Assembly (NCBI GenBank): GCA_964437215.1
Contig: CAYTFZ010000001.1
Location: 1 to 64,000, forward strand
Source of the DNA: JAAYAN01 sp964437215
Lineage (GTDB): Bacteria; Bacteroidota; Ignavibacteria; Ignavibacteriales; Melioribacteraceae
DNA: 64,000 nt
Reading direction: 5' to 3'
The stretch's first letter is position 1. Every line of letters starts with the position of its first letter. Position numbers and translations under genes: made by a program. Positions 45,150-54,717 of the stretch are shown piece after piece. A model generated the notes under the pieces. It was not told the origin of the DNA, ran no database searches, and was given only the letters and a program-made list of their open reading frames with translations.

Positions 45150-47663
45150 CTACCTGATAAGCATCATTTTTTTTGTTATAGTGTTTCCTGGTATTTCAAG
45201 TTTATAAAAATAAACTCCGGAAGATAAACCGCTTGCATCAAATTCAATGTTGTGAATTCCCTTTTCTAATGTTTCATTTACTAAAGTCTTAACTTTTTGC
45301 CCAAGTAAATCATACACCGATAATTTTGTAAGACAAGTTGCTGCAAGACTGAACTTTATATTCGTAGAAGGATTAAACGGATTCGGATAATTTTGCTCAA
45401 GTTGATAAATAAAATCTTTGTTGTAATTATTGTTTGTATCCGTAATAACTTCATCGCTATAAATTTCAGCCTCCCATATGTTAGCCCATTGAGGAAAATT
45501 TGGATCAGGATCGGTTGCATAATTAAAAAGCAATTTTATATATCTTGCTTCTGCAGCATTAAAATATTCTGTGCTCCATTCCTCTTGCTGGGAGTTGACA
45601 TTTGACAGAACTTCAGTCCATTGAGTTTTGTCTTCTGAAAGAAAAACTGAATAGTTGTAAATCCTGTTATTATTCCAATTGTAAAACGAGAATCTTGTTT
45701 TGCTAACCTTCTTTATTGAACCGAGATCATATATTAGATACTGAGGCATAACCTTCGCAGCCCATCTCGTACTTAAATTGCCGTCTATTGTATTTAACTT
45801 ATTTGTTGCAGGATCAATAAAATCGGCTTCCGATTCTTCAACATCAATTACATTTAATTTTCCAAAAGAAAATGTATATAAAGCTGTTGAGTAGTTAGCA
45901 TCAATTATCTGTTTCTCAACATCAAAAAGATTGCTGATAGAAATTGTATATGATATTTCAGGATTATGTTTGGAAGTATACAAAATAACAGTTTTCCTAT
46001 CAACAGAAAGCTGAGCTTCTTTTACTTCAACGTTACCTGATATTGAATAACAGTTAATGTTTTCAGCCGAAGATTCATTAAGATTTTTCGAAAAAACGAG
46101 TACTATCTTTGTAAGGTCTGTTGGCGTTGCTGATAACAATTTTGGTTTTGTAACTACAACACCCCCTGATCCATATTGATAAGCCCCTATTGTTGGTTTG
46201 CTTCCTGAAGAGACTACTTTTCCTGTAATATCTTCTGTCCATTCTGATATCGAAAGTCCGGAATTTATTGCAGGGGATCCTTCTTTTACCTGAAAATCTC
46301 CACAGTCGTATGCACTAAACCAATAAGGGTTTACAAACATTGGATCGGCAGCATTTTCGTTTCCGCTGCTTTTACTTGCCCAATCGCTTTCAAACTTATT
46401 AAGATTAAATTTAGATATTGTTCTTGTATCATTAACTTTTGCTGTTTCATCGGGATATTGACCGTTTTCCCAAAACCGGATTAGAGTGTTTGTTTCAGGA
46501 TACGTCCAATAAATATTATTAGAGAATTTGTTGTCTTTTAATAGATTATTGGAAGGATCATTATATAAAATTTGGTTTCCAATATTCGCATCCTTCCAAC
46601 TTCCTTGAATTTGTATCACACCGCAAAAAATATTATTGAATATTTCATTACCTTCAAAATTTCCATAATAAGAATCTGGCTGAATCCTGTCCCGATTACC
46701 AAAAAATGCAGCGTATAAGCTGTAAATAGTATTATTATATATTTTGCTGTTGATTAAATTCTGTAAAGCTAAAGCGTTTCCCTGTGATCCTGCTGAAATT
46801 ATAACATTTCCTCTAAAAACAAGATTACTTTGAGGATTGGATTGCGAATGAAATTTCATTCCGTTAACCGTTGTGCCGGAAACAAAATTATATTCAATTA
46901 TATGCCCGTTTCCACCACCTATATCCAATGCTTCTTCATTAACATTTTTCCAAATATTATGATGAACCCAAAAACGGTTTCCGGCGCATTTAATATTAAC
47001 CGCATCTTCACCCTGAGTATCGTAAAATTCGCACCAGCCTATTTCTATATCGTCCAACGGCGATACATTATTTAACTGAGGCACCAGCGAAGTATTTATT
47101 AAATTTCCGTTGTTATCGTAATAAGGGTTATACAAATACATTCTTGTAATGTTATTTGGATCCTTTTTTCCGACTAATTTATTCCTTAAAAATTTAATAT
47201 GATGTATTCCGTTTGTTCTGTTATCATTCGCCTTAAAGTAGATTTCGCTCCAGAATTCCAAATCCTGAATAACAAAATAACTTATGCTGCTTGCCTTAAA
47301 TCCCTGATGGTAACCTGTTATTTTCGATCCGTCAATAATCGGCCTGTTTCCTGAACCATAAGCCCCTATTGTTATCGGTTTGTCAGGGGTTCCAGATTTC
47401 CCATTAGGAATATCTATTATACCAAACATTTTATCCGGAACTGAAGAAGGGGCGAAATGACTTCCTCTTTCAAGTAGAATACTGTCGCCTGGATTAATTT
47501 TACTCCAGAGCTGATTTAGTATGTTTAATGAAGCAAACGGTGCTTTGGGTGATAATCCATTATTCGAATCGTTGCCATTAATCGTTGAAAAGTAGTAATT
47601 GACTTGCGAAAAAGAAAAGACTGTATATGCTAAAATTAAAGTTAATAACTTAAATGTTTTCAT
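45150..47663 (-). CDS. Secreted right-handed beta-helix protein with discoidin-type and T9SS sorting domains
   Basis: The 837-residue protein has a signal peptide (LLTLILAYTVFSFSQ). A pectate-lyase-like beta-helix follows with NGNDSNNGLSPKAPFASL near the start and repeated asparagine-rich N-x-I-F-N-N-I turns. An Ig-like part with TPTDLTKIVLVFSKNLNESS comes next, then a discoidin/F5/8-type domain (about residues 625-745, DGNLSTRWAAKV and ARYIKLLFNY). A T9SS type-A sorting tail from about 755 has NYPNPFNPSTN and GVYFYKLEIPG. It would be secreted and surface-anchored through the type IX system and probably bind or act on polysaccharide. Located just before the EPS operon. Confidence 0.9.
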   Translation of the reverse strand: MKTFKLLTLILAYTVFSFSQVNYYFSTINGNDSNNGLSPKAPFASLNILNQLWSKINPGDSILLERGSHFAPSSVPDKMFGIIDIPNGKSGTPDKPITIGAYGSGNRPIIDGSKITGYHQGFKASSISYFVIQDLEFWSEIYFKANDNRTNGIHHIKFLRNKLVGKKDPNNITRMYLYNPYYDNNGNLINTSLVPQLNNVSPLDDIEIGWCEFYDTQGEDAVNIKCAGNRFWVHHNIWKNVNEEALDIGGGNGHIIEYNFVSGTTVNGMKFHSQSNPQSNLVFRGNVIISAGSQGNALALQNLINSKIYNNTIYSLYAAFFGNRDRIQPDSYYGNFEGNEIFNNIFCGVIQIQGSWKDANIGNQILYNDPSNNLLKDNKFSNNIYWTYPETNTLIRFWENGQYPDETAKVNDTRTISKFNLNKFESDWASKSSGNENAADPMFVNPYWFSAYDCGDFQVKEGSPAINSGLSISEWTEDITGKVVSSGSKPTIGAYQYGSGGVVVTKPKLLSATPTDLTKIVLVFSKNLNESSAENINCYSISGNVEVKEAQLSVDRKTVILYTSKHNPEISYTISISNLFDVEKQIIDANYSTALYTFSFGKLNVIDVEESEADFIDPATNKLNTIDGNLSTRWAAKVMPQYLIYDLGSIKKVSKTRFSFYNWNNNRIYNYSVFLSEDKTQWTEVLSNVNSQQEEWSTEYFNAAEARYIKLLFNYATDPDPNFPQWANIWEAEIYSDEVITDTNNNYNKDFIYQLEQNYPNPFNPSTNIKFSLAATCLTKLSVYDLLGQKVKTLVNETLEKGIHNIEFDASGLSSGVYFYKLEIPGNTITKKMMLIR

Positions 47664-48324
<661 letters not shown>

Positions 48325-48383
48325 GAATTTCAGGCACGAAATATATTAAATTTGAAGTTTAATTAAAATCTTAAAATCAAATT

Positions 48384-49463
48384 TTACCAATTTAATTTTT
48401 CTTTGATAATCGGTTCCAAAAAGTCGGCTATTTTTTTATGACCGATAACATTTGGATGCCACTGGCATCCGAAATCATCCGGGCGTTTAAGTTTTACATC
48501 AAGCTTTACAAAATGCAATTTACTGTCTTTTGTTAATTTAATTAACGAATTTACAACTGTGTAAATTTCATAACAGCTTGGATCGTTGCGTGTTGGTCCG
48601 CATAAAGTAAATATGTGTGATTCAGGATATTTTGCTCTCACTTCTTTCAAAAAGTCCAGATACGCTTCGCGAAATTTCCAGATTGATGGATAGGGGCGCT
48701 GCCAGAAATCATTTTTGCCTATTCTTATTACAACTGCATCCGGCTTCCAATTTTTATCATTGTGTATAAGGGTATCGTTATAGCAAACACGGTTATAAAC
48801 CGCAGGCATCGGATTATCGGAGACAAGCCTGTCCCCGAAATTACGCATAATTCCAATGCCCGAAACTGCTACAACAGCATAATCAGATTCAAACCGGCGT
48901 GCAAGTACCGGACCGAATCCAAGATAATTGTTTTCGGTTTCTGCAGAAAATTCGCATTCAGGACTTTCCCCTTCATTGCCGAAACCGGCAACAAAGGAAT
49001 CACCTATGAATTCAATGCTTCTTTTAGCTTTAAAATTTGTTTTTATTAATTCGCAGCCTTTGTCTAACAAAAAGCCGTTAAACTCTGTCTGCCCGAAACT
49101 GGCTTCGGTACGCTTTGTTATTTTTATTGTATGAAGTGTATCTGCCAGACTGTCGGCAACACTATATACTTTAGTTGAATCGTTTGGTGTAATAACTTTA
49201 AGAAATTTGCCGTCTAAAAAAACATTAAAAGTATTCGAACTGTCATTTAATTTTACGGCAACAGAAGTGCCTTCGAATTTTGCTTTCAAATATACGCCAG
49301 GCCAGTCAAATCTTATTTTTTTTGGATCTCTTTTATCAACACGGCCGCAAAAATAAATTGAAGGATCATCGGCATCTATTTCCCCTTTCGACAGGAAAAG
49401 ATCGCAGGAATTAAAAGAAACACTCATTATTATCAGGGAAAATATTATTAAATATTTGTTCAT
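48384..49463 (-). CDS. SGNH/GDSL esterase lipoprotein with CE2-type N-terminal domain
   Basis: The roughly 359-residue lipoprotein (VSFNSCDLF, lipidated Cys) has a beta-rich N-terminal domain of the CE2 kind (YFCGRVDKRD, ATYNVFLDG-like strands). A C-terminal SGNH hydrolase domain carries EFIGDSFVAGFG (catalytic Ser), VIRIGKNDF (Asn block) and QWHPNVIGHKKIADFL (catalytic His). CE2 enzymes remove acetyl groups from plant polysaccharides. Deacetylation of the organism's own or a foreign glycan would fit here. The ATG was chosen over a TTG one codon earlier. Confidence 0.85.
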   Translation of the reverse strand: MNKYLIIFSLIIMSVSFNSCDLFLSKGEIDADDPSIYFCGRVDKRDPKKIRFDWPGVYLKAKFEGTSVAVKLNDSSNTFNVFLDGKFLKVITPNDSTKVYSVADSLADTLHTIKITKRTEASFGQTEFNGFLLDKGCELIKTNFKAKRSIEFIGDSFVAGFGNEGESPECEFSAETENNYLGFGPVLARRFESDYAVVAVSGIGIMRNFGDRLVSDNPMPAVYNRVCYNDTLIHNDKNWKPDAVVIRIGKNDFWQRPYPSIWKFREAYLDFLKEVRAKYPESHIFTLCGPTRNDPSCYEIYTVVNSLIKLTKDSKLHFVKLDVKLKRPDDFGCQWHPNVIGHKKIADFLEPIIKEKLNW

Positions 49464-49607
49464 CAATCATTATCATAAAAAATCATTTTCCTGTCGGGAA
49501 AATTCAAATAACTAATTTCGTTTTTTTTTCAGCAAAATATAAATAAGTTTTAAGGAATTTTTAGTTTTAATCGAAATTTATTCTTATTTTTCAACTCAGT
49601 TTTTTTT

Positions 49608-49694
49608 GGAAAGGTGCCAGAGTGGTTGAATGGGACGGTCTCGAAAACCGTTTATGTCTTACGGCATACGAGGGTTCGAATCCCTCCCTTTCCG
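49608..49694 (+). tRNA. tRNA-Ser (anticodon CGA)
   Basis: Acceptor arms GGAAAGG and CCTTTCC pair, with discriminator G at 694. The anticodon stem ACGGT/ACCGT closes CTCGAAA, so the anticodon is CGA. A long variable arm (TTATGTCTTACGGCATACG) identifies a serine tRNA. It is 87 bases long, on the plus strand, opposite to tRNA-Ser(GGA). Confidence 0.96.
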
Positions 49695-49769
49695 CAAAAA
49701 GATTATTTTTTAAGATTCATCAAATCAACTTAAGTTTATTTTCTCTTAAAATTCTTTTTAAGCTCAAAA

Positions 49770-50657
49770 TCAAAAGAAATTTCTTAAAATAAGAATAAGG
49801 ATGAATGCTGTAATAAATGCGGAAAGAATAAATATTATAGCAATTTTAAATTTATTTATTTGTCTTCGTTCAATTTTGGTTTTTTCATTTTTGTGGGATA
49901 TTTTCTTTCCCTTTTTGCTCAAAACATTCTGAGTTACAGCCGGTTTTATTTCGGGTTCTTTTGGTTTATAGCCGGAATCTTTACTGCCTTCTTTGAAGAA
50001 TTTTTCATATTTCAGCGTTCCATCGGGATTGTAAGATTTATTTACTCCGTTTCTTTTGCCGTCTTTAAATACAATTTCTTCTTTTAATTTTCCGTCATCA
50101 TAAAATATTTTGGTTACACCCTCTTCCCTTCCGTGGGTAAAATTTTTCTCCCCGAGTTTTTGTCCGTTTTCATAATAAAATTTCGAAAGACCGTGAGGCT
50201 GCCCGTTTTTATATTTCCACACACCTTTTAATTTGCCCGATTTATAAAATGTTTTTGTAACTCCTTCAAGCTTTCCATTCACAATTGATTCATCTTTTCG
50301 CAGAATACCTGTCTGGTAATATGTTCGTGCATATCCTTCACGTACTCCATTAATAAAAGTCATTTCAGTTTTTAATTCACCGTTATCGTAATAGTATTTT
50401 GTTTCACCGTTCTGAACATTGTTAATAAACTCCATTTCAATTTTTATCATTCCGGTATGATAAAATATTCTACAGTGCCCGTTTTTCTTATTTTCTTTAT
50501 ATGTTAAGGATTGAATAAGCTTTCCTTCTTCGTTAAAATATTTCGCTCTGCCGTTAAGCAGTCCGTCCGAAAGATTTTTTTCGCTCCGGATTCTACCGTT
50601 TTTATAATATGTGCGTATCAATCCCGATTTTGCTGATATCATATAACTAAAAACCAT
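49770..50657 (-). CDS. MORN-repeat protein with C-terminal membrane anchor
   Basis: The 295-residue protein consists of nine tandem MORN_2-type repeats of about 22-23 residues (residues about 11-220), each like GETKYYYDNGELKTEMTFIN. A basic linker follows, then one C-terminal membrane helix (about 272-292). Such proteins are often auto-named as YwqK-family antitoxins, but no toxin gene is nearby, so I treat it as a surface- or membrane-attached MORN protein of unknown function. No signal peptide is seen; the repeats would lie in the cytoplasm if tail-anchored. Confidence 0.72.
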   Translation of the reverse strand: MVFSYMISAKSGLIRTYYKNGRIRSEKNLSDGLLNGRAKYFNEEGKLIQSLTYKENKKNGHCRIFYHTGMIKIEMEFINNVQNGETKYYYDNGELKTEMTFINGVREGYARTYYQTGILRKDESIVNGKLEGVTKTFYKSGKLKGVWKYKNGQPHGLSKFYYENGQKLGEKNFTHGREEGVTKIFYDDGKLKEEIVFKDGKRNGVNKSYNPDGTLKYEKFFKEGSKDSGYKPKEPEIKPAVTQNVLSKKGKKISHKNEKTKIERRQINKFKIAIIFILSAFITAFILILILRNFF

Positions 50658-50716
50658 ATTTTTTTCAGTAATAATCGCATAAAGATTATTTTTTTTTAGT
50701 AATATGAATTTTACTT

Positions 50717-51664
50717 TTATATTTCCTTTAGTTTCAGCAAATGAAGGCTGTAAAGATTATCAAGGTCAGTCCAAACGCAATTCATTTCAAAATAAGGAAA
50801 AGTTATATCTTCGATATCCGTAAGATTATACTTATAGAAATACTGAGTTAATATTTTCTCGTTTTTTTCCAGAAAAATCTTATTCCCGAAAATATGCAGA
50901 AGCTGATTTGTTTTACTTACAAGATACATTTCAGCACGGCTCATCTTTTCGTTATAAAAAACAAAATGGCCGAATTTTTCTGCATCAAAAATCTGCCCGA
51001 ATTCTTCATTAAGATAATTTAATATATTTTTATTCAGTTCTTCTGTTAATCCTTTGTTGTTGTTATAAGCATTTTCAATTATCTCTTTATTTTTCTTTAA
51101 ATCAGCGCCAATTAATAAAATACCATTATCTCCGCATGTTTTTGCAATATTTTTTATAAAATATTTTAATTCGGATGCTGTAAGCGAGCTTATTTTTGAA
51201 CTGGGTAAATAAACTATTTTTTGTTCATATTGATTTTCTATTTCCGGCATTTCAAATTTTTCTGTTAAACTTCCTTGAACAGGTCTAATTTCAATATTAG
51301 GATATTCCTGCTTTAAAATTGCTGTTGATTCCATCAATCTCATTTCGTATAAATCAACAGGAATAAATGCAATTAAATCGGGTATATTATCCAATAAAAT
51401 TCTTGTTCTTGTAGTGTCTCCGGAGCTGAATTCAATTAAAACCGAGTTATCCGTGAAAAAAGATGTTATTTCGTTTATATGTTCAGTTAATACTTTAACT
51501 TCTGCTTGGGTGATGTAATATTCATCCCAAAGTGATATTTTTTCTTTTATTATTCCATCATCACGGTCAATTAAATTATGCGGGAAATGTTTGTGTACTA
51601 CCTTAAGACCATGTATAAGTTGAGAAAGTAAATCTTCATCAGCAATTTTTTTTGTGACTATCAT
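50717..51664 (-). CDS. EgtD-like histidine-specific methyltransferase family protein
   Basis: The 315-residue protein matches the EgtD/Methyltransf_33 fold. It has LWDEYYITQAEVKVL, EFSSGDTTRTRILLDNI (SAM loop) and FIPVDLYEMRL, then GILLIGADLKKN and the late segment FGNKIFLEKNEKILTQYFYKY in place of the family's usual E-x-S-x-KY. EgtD makes hercynine from histidine in ergothioneine synthesis. No egtB or other ergothioneine gene is next to it, so the substrate may differ. A strong GGAGGT lies before the ATG. The upstream element is unusually structured. Confidence 0.7.
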   Translation of the reverse strand: MIVTKKIADEDLLSQLIHGLKVVHKHFPHNLIDRDDGIIKEKISLWDEYYITQAEVKVLTEHINEITSFFTDNSVLIEFSSGDTTRTRILLDNIPDLIAFIPVDLYEMRLMESTAILKQEYPNIEIRPVQGSLTEKFEMPEIENQYEQKIVYLPSSKISSLTASELKYFIKNIAKTCGDNGILLIGADLKKNKEIIENAYNNNKGLTEELNKNILNYLNEEFGQIFDAEKFGHFVFYNEKMSRAEMYLVSKTNQLLHIFGNKIFLEKNEKILTQYFYKYNLTDIEDITFPYFEMNCVWTDLDNLYSLHLLKLKEI

Positions 51665-51819
51665 TAAACACCTCCAGCTTTAATATTATAATAGGATAAA
51701 TTTTAACGCTGATAATGTTTAAATTTCCAACTAATTACTTTAATAATCACAACATTAATTAATCGGTTGACTTTATGAAAATTAAAAGTAATTTAATTAC
51801 AATAAATAAATTTTTATTT

Positions 51820-51999
51820 AACCCAAATCCGCCATTAGAAAACAAAATAATGGCGGATCCGTCAAAGCCGGACGGGTCGACTAACAAAATCTATATCCCG
51901 ATAAATCGGGATAAGATTTTCTAAGTCGGGATTACCCAAAATAGCCAATAATAAAAGTTCGACCATAATCTTGATTGTTCTAATGACTATTTTGGGTTT
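51820..51999. repeat. Structured intergenic element with nested inverted repeats
   Basis: The element has AACCCAAA at 51820-51827 and TTTGGGTT at 51992-51999 as outer arms. Inside are an ATCCGCCATTA/TAATGGCGGAT hairpin (51827-51858), a near-perfect AAAATCT..TATCCCGA / TCGGGATA..AGATTTT hairpin (51886-51920) and a competing pair ACCCAAAATAG (51934-51944)/CTATTTTGGGT (51987-51997). A GC-rich patch (about 51851-51881) stands out. It lies 3' of the hemerythrin and 5' of the EgtD-like gene. Confidence 0.6.
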
Positions 52000-52405
52000 A
52001 TTTAATACCTCTGTCACAAAAATACTTCATGTATTGTTTATCAGTTTTCAAGATATGATTTACCAGCCAGTCTTTTAAAAATTGACTTATTTCTATCGTA
52101 AGTGATAAACTTCCTGAATTTAATTGTTCATTTAATTCGTTTACTTTTTTAACGAGATTATCATGTTCTTTTTTATGAATTTCAAAATCGGGATATTTAT
52201 GAATCTTCATTAAATTTTCTTCATCTCTGAAATGAATTATTGTGTATTGTGTAAGTTTTTGAATAATACTGTTAATTATTTCTTTTGCTTTTCCGGATTG
52301 TCTTGCTTCAAACAAATCATTAACCATTTGTAGCAATTGTTTATGCTGGCTATCAATTTTTTCAATTTTTACGCTATAGTTTTCATCCCAATTATAAAGC
52401 GGCAT
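51998..52405 (-). CDS. Bacteriohemerythrin
   Basis: The 135-residue single-domain protein has all seven diiron ligands of the hemerythrin family: H21 (DSQH), H58 and E62 (HFRDE), H77 and H81 (HKKEH), H117 and D122 (HILKTD). It should bind O2 reversibly in the cytoplasm. No fused signalling domain and no signal peptide are present, so oxygen storage or supply is likely. AGGAAAC precedes the ATG. It stands alone between the branched-chain operon terminator and the structured element. Confidence 0.95.
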   Translation of the reverse strand: MPLYNWDENYSVKIEKIDSQHKQLLQMVNDLFEARQSGKAKEIINSIIQKLTQYTIIHFRDEENLMKIHKYPDFEIHKKEHDNLVKKVNELNEQLNSGSLSLTIEISQFLKDWLVNHILKTDKQYMKYFCDRGIK

Positions 52406-52490
52406 ATTTTGTTTCCTTTTTTTTTTTGAGTAATAATCGGAATTTTAAATTATACTTTTAGGAGGATTTTTTTCAGTGATTCATTACTGC

Positions 52491-52521
52491 AAAAAAATCC
52501 CGCACTTGGCGGGATTTTTTT
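52491..52521 (-). terminator. Terminator of the ilv-leu-cimA operon
   Basis: AAAAAAATCCCGC / GCGGGATTTTTTT is a strong hairpin with a short CACTTG-type loop. It starts 6 bases after the cimA stop. Confidence 0.88.
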
Positions 52522-52527
52522 ATAAAC

Positions 52528-54108
52528 TTATTTGAGTTGTTTTTGTGCGGATAGAGATTTGTAAAGTTTATAATTTATGCTGTCTGTTAAAGCCTGAAGT
52601 GATGCATGAATTATGTTTTCGGAAACGCCAACAGTTCCCCAAGTTGAAGTATTATCACCCGATTCCACAAGAACTCTTACTTTTGCGTCGGTTCCTTCTT
52701 CTCCATCAAGAACACGTACTTTATAATCTATAAGCTGTACTTCGGCAATTTCAGGAAAAAATCGCGATATTGCTTTCCGCAGAGCATGATCCAATGCAGC
52801 AACAGGACCGTTGCCGTCGGCTGCTGTATGTTCTACCACATTTTCAACTTTAACCTTTAAAACAGCTTCCGAGTAATCGTGTTTGTTTTCATCGAACATA
52901 ACATTTACTTTTGCATAATCCACGGTAAAGAAAGGTTTATAATCATTCAATTCGCGCCTTAATAAAAGTTCAAAGGACGCTTCTGCTCCGTCAAACTGAA
53001 ATCCTTCGTACTCCAGTGTTTTAAGATATTGAACGAAATTCTTGCTGAATTCCTTTTCATCAGGCAGATCTATACCTAATTCTTTTGCTTTATAACGGAT
53101 ATTGCTTTGTCCGGAAAGATCCGATACCAGAACACGTTGTTCGTTTCCAACAGTTTCCGGGTCAATATGCTCGTACATCCTGCTATCCTTAAGAACCGAA
53201 CTTACGTGAATACCTCCCTTATGAGCAAACGCAGATTTTCCTACAAAAGGAGATCTTTTATTAGGAATAAGATTCATAACTTCATCTACATAATATGAAA
53301 ACGAAGTGAGATATTTTAAATCTATCGGACTTTCAGTTTCCAATTTCATTTTTAAAATTATATTCGGAATTATCTGAATGAGATTTGCATTTCCGCATCT
53401 TTCGCCAAGTCCGTTTATTGTTCCTTGAACGTGAACCGCACCGGCAGAAACAGCACTTAAAGAATTTGCTGTTCCAAGTCCTCCGTCGTTATGAGCGTGA
53501 ATTCCAATAGGAGTGGAAATATGTCTTTTTACATCTGTAACAATATTAAATATTTCCTGAGGTAGAGAGCCTCCGTTTGTATCGCATAATGTTATAATAT
53601 CAGCGCCGGCTTGTTCGGCAGCTTTAAGCATTTTTATGGCAAATTCTGTATTGTCTTTGTATCCGTCAAAAAAATGCTCTGCATCAAAAATAACTCTTCT
53701 TCCGTAACTTCTAATATATTCAACCGATTTATAAATCAGCTCTTCATTTTGTTCATCTGTCAATCCGAGGCTTTTTTGAGAATGGAATCTCCAGGTTTTT
53801 CCAAAAATGGTAACAGCAGGAGTTTCCGATTTTATAAGCATATTAAGATTATGATCTTCTTTTACTTTATCGGGAAACCTTGCTGTTGAACCAAAAGCGC
53901 AAACCTGAATATTTTTAAGATCGAGCATTTTAACTTTCTGAAAATACTCTTCGTCTTTCGGATTGCTTCCGGGCCATCCCCCTTCAATAACGTCAATTCC
54001 AAATTCATCAAGTCTTTGCGTTATAAGAAGTTTATCCTGAATTGAAAGATTAACTCCTTCACCCTGTGTTCCGTCTCGTAAAGTTGTATCAAATATTTCA
54101 ATTGACAT
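52528..54108 (-). CDS. cimA: Citramalate synthase
   Basis: The 526-residue HMGL-like enzyme starts IEIFDTTLRDGTQGEGVNLS and has IHAHNDGGLGTANSLSAV and GTINGLGERCGNANL, with a C-terminal LeuA-type regulatory domain from about residue 395. The GTQGEGVNLS variant and the 'GG' in HNDGGLGTANS are typical of cimA rather than leuA. It makes citramalate from pyruvate and acetyl-CoA, starting a threonine-independent route to isoleucine. It is the last gene of the operon, 33 bases after leuD. Confidence 0.85.
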   Translation of the reverse strand: MSIEIFDTTLRDGTQGEGVNLSIQDKLLITQRLDEFGIDVIEGGWPGSNPKDEEYFQKVKMLDLKNIQVCAFGSTARFPDKVKEDHNLNMLIKSETPAVTIFGKTWRFHSQKSLGLTDEQNEELIYKSVEYIRSYGRRVIFDAEHFFDGYKDNTEFAIKMLKAAEQAGADIITLCDTNGGSLPQEIFNIVTDVKRHISTPIGIHAHNDGGLGTANSLSAVSAGAVHVQGTINGLGERCGNANLIQIIPNIILKMKLETESPIDLKYLTSFSYYVDEVMNLIPNKRSPFVGKSAFAHKGGIHVSSVLKDSRMYEHIDPETVGNEQRVLVSDLSGQSNIRYKAKELGIDLPDEKEFSKNFVQYLKTLEYEGFQFDGAEASFELLLRRELNDYKPFFTVDYAKVNVMFDENKHDYSEAVLKVKVENVVEHTAADGNGPVAALDHALRKAISRFFPEIAEVQLIDYKVRVLDGEEGTDAKVRVLVESGDNTSTWGTVGVSENIIHASLQALTDSINYKLYKSLSAQKQLK

Positions 54109-54140
54109 ATTAAACCTTATTAATCCTTTCCTAAAGAATT

Positions 54141-54701
54141 TTATGCAATCATAGAATTTTTACGGGCATATTCAAATATTCCTCCCGCTTCAACAATAGG
54201 AAGAACATCGCCAAGAGGTTTTAATTTATATACTTTACCATCCGATAAATTACTTAAAGTATTTTCTTTAAGATTTATTTCAAGATTATCGCCTGTTTTA
54301 ATTTTATCATTCATTTTTTCAAATGATTCGTAAGGAACAACAAATCCCCCGTCAACCGAGTTGCGGTAAAAAATTCTTGCATACGATTCTGCAACAATTA
54401 CTTTTGCTCCTGCTACCTGCAATGCAAAAGGAGCATGTTCGCGGGAAGAACCGCAGCCGAAATTAGAACCTCCGATAATAATCTGAAATTCCGATTCGCA
54501 GTTATCTCCTTTAACAAAAGGAATATTACCACCAGGCAGACCTGATTGCTGCAAAGGGACCGCAGATAATGCAAAATGTCCGTATTTTTTCTTTTCTTCC
54601 GGATCAGTTAAACTGTATACAAGATGTTCTGCAGGAATTATCTGATCGGTATCGATATTATTTCCTAAAACAAACGCTTTTCCTTTAATTATATTTTCCA
54701 T
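54141..54701 (-). CDS. leuD: 3-isopropylmalate dehydratase small subunit
   Basis: This 186-residue swivelling subunit has GNNIDTDQIIPAEHLVYS near the N-terminus and NFGCGSSREHAPFALQVAGAK, then FYRNSVDGGFVVPYE. It pairs with LeuC to isomerise 2- to 3-isopropylmalate, and in this route probably also citramalate. I chose the ATG at 54701 behind AGAGAG, because the 9 earlier residues overlap the leuC end. Next to leuC. Confidence 0.93.
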   Translation of the reverse strand: MENIIKGKAFVLGNNIDTDQIIPAEHLVYSLTDPEEKKKYGHFALSAVPLQQSGLPGGNIPFVKGDNCESEFQIIIGGSNFGCGSSREHAPFALQVAGAKVIVAESYARIFYRNSVDGGFVVPYESFEKMNDKIKTGDNLEINLKENTLSNLSDGKVYKLKPLGDVLPIVEAGGIFEYARKNSMIA

Positions 54702-54717
54702 TTTAATCTCTCTTATT

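Noticed and set aside
49770..50657. Toxin-antitoxin (YwqK) label for the MORN protein
   Set aside because: MORN_2 repeats alone drive that name; no toxin candidate lies beside the gene here.
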